Assembly: GCA_042091915.1 (NCBI GenBank)
Contig: JBELGO010000056.1
Location: forward strand, 1-11,041
Reading direction: 5' to 3'
DNA: 11,041 nucleotides
Source of the DNA: LSUCC0057 sp042091915
Lineage (GTDB): Bacteria > Pseudomonadota > Gammaproteobacteria > Pseudomonadales > Porticoccaceae
In this document: in pieces, positions 1-5,060 of the stretch
How positions within the stretch are numbered: position 1 is the first letter of the stretch
Layout: every line of letters begins with the position of its first letter
The notes under the pieces: model-generated
The model's database searches: none
What the model saw: the letters and a program-made list of their open reading frames with translations, nothing else
What the model was told of the DNA's origin: nothing
Made by a program: the position numbers and the translations under genes

Positions 1-891
1 AGCATGACCTTCCAGGTTAACGATTCACCCTTTGCTGGCAAAGAGGGCAAATACATCACCACCCGCAACATTAAAGATCGGCTCGATCAGGAGTTGATCC
101 ACAACGTGGCACTGCGCGTTGTGCAGGGCGAGACACCGGACAAATTTATTGTTTCTGGCCGCGGCGAGCTGCATCTTTCAGTGCTGATTGAAAACATGCG
201 TCGCGAAGGTTTTGAGCTGGGTGTATCGCGCCCCGAAGTGATTCAAAAAGAGATCGATGGCGAAATCCACGAGCCCTTCGAGCAGATTGTTATCGATGTT
301 GAAGAGCAGCACCAAGGTTCTGTGATGGAAGAGATGGGTCTGCGCAAAGCCGATATGACCAACATGGAGCCAGATGGCAAAGGCCGGGTAAAGCTAGAAT
401 TTATGGCACCCTCGCGCGGCATGATCGGTTTCCGTTCGCACTTCCTGACCATGACCAGCGGCTCGGGCATTATGACCAGTATTTTTGACCACTACGGCCC
501 GGCCAAAGCGGGTGAGCTCGCCGGCCGCCAGAACGGCGTATTGGTCTCTATGACTACGGGTAAAGCTTTGGCTTATGCGCTGTTTAACCTGCAAGAGCGC
601 GGCCGTCTGTTCCTTGGCCACGGCGCCGAGATCTATGAAGGCCAGGTTATCGGCATTCACTCGCGCAACAACGACCTACCTGTTAACCCCACCAAGGCCA
701 AACAGCTCAACAACATCCGCGCTGCGGGTACCGATGAGAACTTAATTTTGGTACCGCGCATTAAGCATACTCTCGAGCAAGCTTTGGAGTTTATTCAGGA
801 TGATGAGCTCGTCGAGGTAACGCCCGAGTCCATACGCATCCGTAAAAAGTTGCTTAAAGAGAACGAGCGCAAGCGTTCAGGCAAGTCGTAA
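1..891 (+). CDS. typA: Ribosome-associated translational GTPase TypA/BipA, C-terminal half (5' truncated by window edge)
   Basis: The frame is open from base 1 to the TAA at 889-891, giving 296 residues of a protein that is normally about 600 aa, so the GTPase domain lies outside the window. What remains is the EF-G-like domain III (VSGRGELHLSVLIENMRREGFEL near residues 52-75), the domain V-like fold, and the BipA-specific C-terminal domain (MTTGKALAYALFNLQERGRLFLG, then PVNPTKAKQLNNIRAAGTDE). The tail is basic (KKLLKENERKR), as in family members. TypA binds the 70S ribosome at the EF-G site and supports 50S assembly and growth under cold or stress; this role is family knowledge. The ATG at base 4 is an internal methionine, not the start. 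A hairpin terminator follows 19 bp after the stop, so typA ends its transcription unit here. Confidence 0.97.
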   Translation, partial: SMTFQVNDSPFAGKEGKYITTRNIKDRLDQELIHNVALRVVQGETPDKFIVSGRGELHLSVLIENMRREGFELGVSRPEVIQKEIDGEIHEPFEQIVIDVEEQHQGSVMEEMGLRKADMTNMEPDGKGRVKLEFMAPSRGMIGFRSHFLTMTSGSGIMTSIFDHYGPAKAGELAGRQNGVLVSMTTGKALAYALFNLQERGRLFLGHGAEIYEGQVIGIHSRNNDLPVNPTKAKQLNNIRAAGTDENLILVPRIKHTLEQALEFIQDDELVEVTPESIRIRKKLLKENERKRSGKS

Positions 892-910
892 GATCTGTCA
901 TTGCAACGCA

Positions 911-941
911 AAAGGCGAGCTCAACAGCTCGCCTTTTTTTT
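911..941. terminator. Bidirectional intrinsic terminator between typA and tag
   Basis: AAAGGCGAGCT (911-921), loop CAAC, and AGCTCGCCTTT (926-936) form a perfect 11-bp stem followed by a T run through 941. On the minus strand the stem is followed by a shorter T tract, so it can also serve the convergent tag gene, whose stop lies 6 bp away at 947. Confidence 0.9.
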
Positions 942-946
942 ACCCA

Positions 947-1698
947 CTAATTGCAGTTATCTGGATGCCGGTGGCATGAGGTTAAGTGATCATTCACTAC
1001 ACCCATCGATTGCAGATAGGCATAACAGATAGTAGAGCCGAAAAAACTAAACCCGCGCTGTTTCATATCGCGGCTAATTTGATCTGAAAGTGGTGTGGTG
1101 GCAGGTACGGCTGCGTGCTCGNNNNNNNNNNNNNNNNNNNNNNNNNNNNNNNNNNNNNNNNNNNNNNNNNNNNNNNNNNNNNNNNNNNNNNNNNNNNNNN
1201 NNNNNNNNNNNNNNNNNNNNNATCGCGGCTAATTTGATCTGAAAGTGGTGTGGTGGCAGGTACGGCTGCGTGCTCGGCAAAATAGTTGACGATTGGCTCG
1301 CCATCAACATATCCCCAGAGATAATTCGAGAAGCTGCCAAACTCCTCTTGCACCGCCATAAACAGTTTGGCGTTATTGATAGCCGAGCGGATTTTTTGCC
1401 GATTGCGGATAATCGCACTATCGGCCAACAGCCTGGCTATCTCGCTGTCGCCGTAGGCAGCTATACGCGCCGGGTCAAAACCTTCAAATGCACGACGGTA
1501 GCCGTCGCGGCGACGCAGTATAGTAATCCACGAGAGGCCCGCCTGAGCACCCTCTAAGATCAGGTATTCGAACAAAGTGGCATCGTCATAACTGGGCACG
1601 CCCCACTCTCTGTCGTGATAGTCTTGGTAAAGCGTATCGTCGCCACACCAGTCACAGCGCTCTAGCGCGTCGTTGCTCTGCAAAGAATTTAGAGACAT
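947..1698 (-). CDS. tag: DNA-3-methyladenine glycosylase I (Tag), split by an assembly gap
   Basis: Base-excision repair enzyme that removes 3-methyladenine from alkylated DNA. The start is the ATG at 1698-1696. Residues 1-159 are read down to 1222 and include C15 and H28 (predicted zinc ligands, as E. coli C4/H17), the YHDREWGVP motif and LEGAQAGLSW with E49 matching catalytic E38. The frame then meets 100 N. The last 39 residues are read at 1066-947 (MKQRGFSFFGSTICYAY, then VVNDH and C four residues later, matching zinc ligands H175/C179) and end in TAG at 949-947. As written, the gap plus a duplicated 55 bp totals 155 bp and breaks the frame. Removing the gap and one copy joins both parts exactly in frame as 198 aa (E. 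coli Tag is 187). I therefore call it intact in the organism. It is divergent from rimO. Confidence 0.93.
1067..1121. repeat. Left copy of 55-bp contig-end duplication
   Basis: This 55-bp stretch is identical to 1222-1276 and abuts the run of N. It encodes the same tag residues (PATTPLSDQISRD region) in the same sense. It is best explained as an unmerged overlap of two contig ends rather than a biological repeat. Confidence 0.93.
1122..1221. other. Scaffold gap of exactly 100 N
   Basis: Exactly 100 N, the conventional placeholder for a gap of unknown length. It is flanked on both sides by the same 55 bp, and the flanking tag frame closes perfectly without it, so there is probably no missing sequence. 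Confidence 0.95.
1222..1276. repeat. Right copy of 55-bp contig-end duplication
   Basis: Identical to 1067-1121. This copy is continuous with the upstream (N-terminal) coding part of tag, whereas the left copy is continuous with the C-terminal part. Confidence 0.93.
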
Positions 1699-1873
1699 AA
1701 GTAAGCTCTTAGGCTGTGGTCAAAGTTCACCGTGGTAGACCATAGTCGCCTGGGTTTGATCCTTTACTATAACCGATCGATAGCAGTCGCCAAAAACAGC
1801 TCTACGCGAGTTGTTCCCGCGGCGGCGATAACCGACAATATCGCCCACTACGCAGCCAGAGCTCAGAGCAACA

Positions 1874-3223
1874 ATGACCGATACCAGCAAAACACCTACC
1901 GATGCGACCCACACAGACCCCAAAAGGGTTGGCATGATCAGCCTCGGCTGCCCCAAAGCCCTGGTCGACTCAGAGCGCATCCTCACTCAGCTGCGTATGG
2001 AGGGCTACCAGATCTCTCCCAGCTATGAGGATGCTGATGTAGTAGTGGTCAACACCTGCGGCTTTATCGACAGCGCCAAACAAGAGTCGCTCGACGCTAT
2101 CGGCGAAGCACTCAAGGAGAACGGCAAGGTAATTGTCACCGGCTGTATGGGCGGAGATGAGCAGCAGATACGCGATGTCCACCCCGATGTGTTAGCCGTC
2201 TCTGGAGCCCACCAATACGAGCAGGTGATGGATGCTGTCCACCACTACGCCCCCGCCAACGCTCAACACGATCCCTACATTGACCTGCTGCCACCCCAGG
2301 GTATTAAGCTGACTCCGCGCCACTACGCCTATTTGAAAATCTCAGAGGGCTGCAACCACCGCTGCAGCTTTTGTATTATCCCGTCGCTGCGTGGCGATTT
2401 GGTTAGCCGTCCCATCGGTGAAGTGCTAGATGAAGCGGAGCGCCTAGTAAACGCCGGCACCAAGGAGCTGTTAGTCATCTCGCAAGATACCAGCGCTTAC
2501 GGCATCGATACCAAATTCCGCACCGGCTTCTGGCAGGGGCGCCCGGTCAAAACCCATATGCAACAGCTCTGCGAGCAACTCGGCGAGCTCGGCGCTTGGG
2601 TGAGGCTGCACTACGTCTATCCCTATCCGCATGTAGATCATCTGATGCCACTGATGGCCGAGAAGAAAATTCTGCCGTATCTGGACATCCCCTTTCAGCA
2701 CGCCCACCCCGATGTTTTGCGCGCCATGAAGCGCCCCGCCAATGAAGAGAAAGTACTCGAGCGTATTCAGCGCTGGCGCCGAGACGTGCCCGATATCACG
2801 CTGCGCAGCACTTTTATTGTCGGCTTCCCAGGCGAAACCGATGTCCACTTTGAATACATGCTCGACTGGCTTAAAGAGGCTCAGCTCGACCGCGTCGGCT
2901 GCTTTAAATACGAAGCGGTCGACGGCGCACCAGCCAACGCTTTGGCAAACCCGGTAGCCGAGGAGCTTAAGCAAGCGCGCTGGGAGCGCTTTATGCAGGT
3001 GCAACAAGAGATCAGCACAGCACGCTTACAAGCCAAAGTTGGCCGCACAGTAGAAGTACTCGTAGACAGCGTGGATGCCGATGGCGCGGTCGGCCGCAGC
3101 AGCGCCGACGCCCCGGAGATCGACGGCAACGTCTACCTCGACGGCCGCACCGATCTCAAGCCTGGCGATATGCTAGCGGCTACAGTAGTCGCCGCCGATG
3201 AGTACGATTTGTGGGCTGAGTAA
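1874..3223 (+). CDS. rimO: Ribosomal protein uS12 methylthiotransferase RimO
   Basis: Radical-SAM enzyme that adds a methylthio group to the conserved aspartate of ribosomal protein S12. At 449 aa it is close to the E. coli enzyme (441 aa) and collinear throughout. The N-terminal UPF0004 domain carries the second Fe-S cluster cysteines C26 (SLGCPKALVDSE), C62 (NTCGFID) and C91 (TGCMG). The radical-SAM cluster is C160-x3-C164-x2-C167 in SEGCNHRCSFCIIP. The RHYAYLKISEGCNHRC, LHYVYPYPHVD, LRSTFIVGFPGET and DRVGCFKY blocks are all present. A C-terminal TRAM-type domain ends in ADEYDLW, which is RimO-typical and excludes MiaB. The start is the first ATG; only a weak purine stretch (CAGAGC) precedes it. 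A TATAAC element at 1768-1773 is a possible -10 but lacks a good -35. The gene is divergent from tag and ends at a shared terminator. Confidence 0.98.
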   Translation: MTDTSKTPTDATHTDPKRVGMISLGCPKALVDSERILTQLRMEGYQISPSYEDADVVVVNTCGFIDSAKQESLDAIGEALKENGKVIVTGCMGGDEQQIRDVHPDVLAVSGAHQYEQVMDAVHHYAPANAQHDPYIDLLPPQGIKLTPRHYAYLKISEGCNHRCSFCIIPSLRGDLVSRPIGEVLDEAERLVNAGTKELLVISQDTSAYGIDTKFRTGFWQGRPVKTHMQQLCEQLGELGAWVRLHYVYPYPHVDHLMPLMAEKKILPYLDIPFQHAHPDVLRAMKRPANEEKVLERIQRWRRDVPDITLRSTFIVGFPGETDVHFEYMLDWLKEAQLDRVGCFKYEAVDGAPANALANPVAEELKQARWERFMQVQQEISTARLQAKVGRTVEVLVDSVDADGAVGRSSADAPEIDGNVYLDGRTDLKPGDMLAATVVAADEYDLWAE

Positions 3224-3260
3224 AGCAACCAATTATTATCAGCATTCTGTTTCAACAGAC

Positions 3261-3293
3261 AAAAAAAGGGCCAGTCTTCACTGGCCCTTTTTA
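3261..3293. terminator. Bidirectional intrinsic terminator between rimO and slyD
   Basis: GGGCCAGT (3268-3275), loop CTTC, and ACTGGCCC (3280-3287), extended by A5/T5 pairing (3263-3267 with 3288-3292). A-rich on one side and T-rich on the other, it suits termination of both convergent genes. Confidence 0.93.
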
Positions 3294-3309
3294 GTTACAA
3301 CCGTTCAGC

Positions 3310-3795
3310 TTAGTGCTGGTGGCCGCCAGGGCCATGAACGTGGCCGTGCTCGAGTTCTTCGGCTGAAGCTTCGCGCACTTCGGTAATTTCTACATCGAAA
3401 TTAAGCGTCTTGCCGGCCAGCGGATGGTTGCCGTCGACAGTAACGGTAGTCTCAGTTACCGCAGTGACAGTGACGGGCACTGCGCCGCCTTGTTCGGTTT
3501 GCGCTTCAAACTGCATACCCACCTCAACGCTCTCAACGCCCTGGAAAGCTTCTTTAGGCACTTCTTGAATCATTTCTGGCAACGACTCGCCATAGCCTTC
3601 AGCGGGCGCGACGGTCACTTGCAGTTTATCGCCAACGACTTTCCCGGCGAGCTCTTTTTCCAGCCCAGGAATGATGTTGCCGGCACCGTGCAGATAGGCC
3701 AGTGGGTCTTTACCCGCAGATGAATCGAGAGTTGCGCCCTGATCGTCAGTGAGTGTGTAGTGGAATGCGACCACGCTGTTTTCTGTAATAGCCAT
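3310..3795 (-). CDS. slyD: FKBP-type peptidyl-prolyl isomerase, SlyD-like, with His-rich tail
   Basis: Cytoplasmic prolyl isomerase and chaperone; SlyD relatives also bind nickel and help hydrogenase maturation. I chose the ATG at 3795, giving 161 aa, because AGAGG lies 8 bp upstream and the product starts like the family (MAITENSVVAFHYTL). An in-frame ATG at 3834 would add 13 residues without family support. The FKBP domain is split as in SlyD: DPLAYLHGAGNIIPGLEKEL (about 30-49), then an inserted chaperone flap (about 65-120, with YGESLPEMIQEVPKEAF and VEVGMQF), then VDGNHPLAGKTLNFDVEI. The C-terminus HGHVHGPGGHQH (150-161) is a short histidine-rich metal-binding tail; E. coli SlyD has a longer, Cys-containing one. 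It converges on rimO and is divergent from phoB. Confidence 0.93.
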   Translation of the reverse strand: MAITENSVVAFHYTLTDDQGATLDSSAGKDPLAYLHGAGNIIPGLEKELAGKVVGDKLQVTVAPAEGYGESLPEMIQEVPKEAFQGVESVEVGMQFEAQTEQGGAVPVTVTAVTETTVTVDGNHPLAGKTLNFDVEITEVREASAEELEHGHVHGPGGHQH

Positions 3796-3922
3796 AGTGG
3801 GAACCTCTGCCCTAGTGCGTAAATGGCCGCGCATTATGAAGCAACTGCCAGCAAATGGCCAATCTCCCGCAATTGGAAATTCCCATAAACTTTGTCGTGT
3901 TTAATGCACTAGTTGCACCAAT

Positions 3923-3940
3923 CTGTCATATTTGTGTCAT
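3923..3940 (+). promoter_or_regulatory. Pho box upstream of phoB
   Basis: Two direct 7-bp half-sites, CTGTCAT (3923-3929) and GTGTCAT (3934-3940), are separated by the AT spacer ATTT, giving the 11-bp phasing of the PhoB consensus. A degenerate third half-site, GTTGCAC, sits 11 bp further upstream (3912-3918). Ten bp downstream lies CAAAAT (3951-3956), a 4/6 match to a -10 element at the spacing usual for Pho-activated promoters, where the box replaces the -35. The orientation points into phoB, 30 bp before its ATG, so autoregulation is inferred. Confidence 0.85.
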
Positions 3941-3970
3941 CTATTTTAAGCAAAATTTAGGGATTGAAAT

Positions 3971-4717
3971 ATGAGTCAAGCAGACCTGCGCGACCCAGTT
4001 GGCGACGAGGAATATTCAGTGCCTAAACAGCTTATTTTAGTGGTAGAAGATGAACCGGCGATTCGCGAAATGTTGGCGATAGCCCTTGAGGCGGCAGATT
4101 ACAGAGTAATCACTGCTACAGATGCCCAAACTGGCCACGCGCGCATTGTCGACGACAAACCAGATCTGGTACTACTCGACTGGATGATGCCTGGCACCAC
4201 CGGGCTGGAGCTTTTGCGCAGGTTGCGCCGCAACGAACTGACCGCCAAATTACCGGTAGTGATGCTCACCGCTAAAACAGAGGAAGACAGCACCATTACC
4301 GGGTTAGATGCGGGTGCTGATGACTACATCCAAAAACCCTTCTCTCCGCGTGAGCTGATCGCGCGCATTAAGGCCGTACTGCGACGACTGGGACGTGAAG
4401 AGCTGGTCGACCCGATCAGTGTCGATGAACTGGATTTTGACCCGGTTAGCCACCGCGTAGCCATTGCCGGAGAACCGGTGACGTTGGGCCCTACCGAGTA
4501 TCGACTATTACAGTTTTTCTTAACTCACCAAGAGCGCGTCTACTCGCGCGACCAGATATTAGATTATGTCTGGGGAGGTAACGCCTACCTAGATGAACGC
4601 ACCGTTGATGTGCACATACGCCGGCTGCGCAAAGCGATTTCACACAACAATTATGATCGCTACATCCAAACTGTGCGCGGTGCCGGTTATCGTTTTTCCA
4701 AAATAACTGGCGACTAA
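3971..4717 (+). CDS. phoB: Phosphate-regulon response regulator PhoB
   Basis: OmpR-family transcription factor that activates phosphate-starvation genes when phosphorylated. The receiver domain spans about 20-140: acidic pocket E26/D27, phosphoacceptor D70 in LLDWMMPG, T100 and K122 in DDYIQKPFSP. The winged-helix DNA-binding domain spans about 150-245 (LGPTEYRLLQFFLTHQERVYSRDQILDYVWG, RTVDVHIRRLRKAI, QTVRGAGYRFS). Its close similarity to E. coli PhoB across both domains separates it from OmpR or PhoP. The 248 aa include an N-terminal extension: the family start aligns near residue 17. A GTG at 4019 preceded by GAGGAA would give a canonical 232-aa protein, but the ATG at 3971 also has AGGGA 7 bp upstream, so both starts are possible. 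A Pho box lies upstream. phoR, which normally follows, is absent; a convergent RHH gene sits there instead. Confidence 0.95.
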   Translation: MSQADLRDPVGDEEYSVPKQLILVVEDEPAIREMLAIALEAADYRVITATDAQTGHARIVDDKPDLVLLDWMMPGTTGLELLRRLRRNELTAKLPVVMLTAKTEEDSTITGLDAGADDYIQKPFSPRELIARIKAVLRRLGREELVDPISVDELDFDPVSHRVAIAGEPVTLGPTEYRLLQFFLTHQERVYSRDQILDYVWGGNAYLDERTVDVHIRRLRKAISHNNYDRYIQTVRGAGYRFSKITGD

Positions 4718-4899
4718 GCTGCACCTTGTGGCTGCTTTGCCGCCGCAAATTCACGAATAAAACGCCGCACCTCGCGCGCAGCGCTGGTATCTAAATCTTC
4801 GCAGATTGCTAAAAACTGCTCCTTCTCCTGCTTGTTCAGCCTAATAATCAGTTGGCTGTCTTTCTTGTGTTTTTTGTCCTTTCCCACGGCAGACCTCAT
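4714..4899 (-). CDS. Small ribbon-helix-helix-like DNA-binding protein, possible Pho-regulon member
   Basis: 61 aa from the ATG at 4899, or 57 aa from the GTG at 4887. The GTG has GAGGT 5 bp upstream, whereas the ATG has only AAAGAG directly against it, so I lean to the GTG. A very basic N-terminus (KDKKHKK) is followed by a beta strand QLIIRLN (16-22), helix A QEKEQFLAICEDL (24-36) and helix B SAAREVRRFIREFAA (39-53), the order seen in Arc/CopG-type dimeric repressors. I do not recognise a named family. It converges on phoB: its TAG (4716-4714) overlaps the phoB TAA by two bases and no terminator separates them. Three phased Pho-type half-sites lie upstream, suggesting phosphate-starvation control and possibly a feedback or modulator role. 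The function is inference. Confidence 0.75.
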   Translation of the reverse strand: MRSAVGKDKKHKKDSQLIIRLNKQEKEQFLAICEDLDTSAAREVRRFIREFAAAKQPQGAA

Positions 4900-4948
4900 T
4901 ACTCTTTACGATTACACAGCGGATGCTTTTTGCTATACATAAAAGGGT

Positions 4949-4988
4949 AAAGACTATTTATGACAATTTAGTGTCAGCTTAGTGACTG
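4949..4988 (-). promoter_or_regulatory. Tandem Pho boxes upstream of the RHH gene
   Basis: Read on the minus strand: CAGTCAC (4988-4982), TAAG, CTGACAC (4977-4971), TAAA, TTGTCAT (4966-4960), AAAT, then a degenerate AGTCTTT (4955-4949). The three good half-sites each match CTGTCA(C/T) at 6 of 7 positions and are exactly 11 bp apart with AT-rich spacers. They point toward the RHH gene 61 bp away. Ten bp after the last good half-site is TACCCT (4949-4944), a weak -10; the later TATGTA is an alternative. The TGACA-N6-TGTCA dyad inside (4961-4976) could instead be an operator for the RHH protein itself. Confidence 0.7.
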
Positions 4989-5010
4989 CATAAATTCTTA
5001 AATAAATCTC

Positions 5011-5040
5011 AAAAAAAAACCCCGGCAGAACCGGGGTTTT
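5011..5040 (-). terminator. Intrinsic terminator of the TonB-dependent receptor gene
   Basis: On the minus strand AAAACCCCGG, a 5-nt loop and CCGGGGTTTT are followed by a run of nine T (complement of the A run at 5011-5019). It lies about 20 bp beyond the receptor stop codon. The plus strand offers only four T, so it acts mainly leftward. Confidence 0.93.
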
Positions 5041-5060
5041 CGATACCTTTCAATAAGGGT

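Noticed and set aside
895..901. Single CTGTCAT next to the typA stop codon
   Set aside because: No second half-site occurs 11 bp on either side and no promoter context exists; it sits in the typA terminator leader.
1067..1276. Possible genuine direct repeat or mobile-element footprint in tag
   Set aside because: Both copies touch the N run and encode the same single stretch of Tag; merging them restores the protein, so an assembly overlap explains it fully.
1732..2028. Plus-strand open frame overlapping the rimO start
   Set aside because: Its product has no family features and overlaps rimO in another frame; a minus-strand frame at 1720-1986 covers the same stretch, so this is background.
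2471..3007. Long open frame on the minus strand (178 codons) opposite rimO
   Set aside because: It lies wholly antisense to the highly conserved rimO coding sequence, has no recognisable domain and no ribosome-binding context; it is a by-product of rimO codon use.
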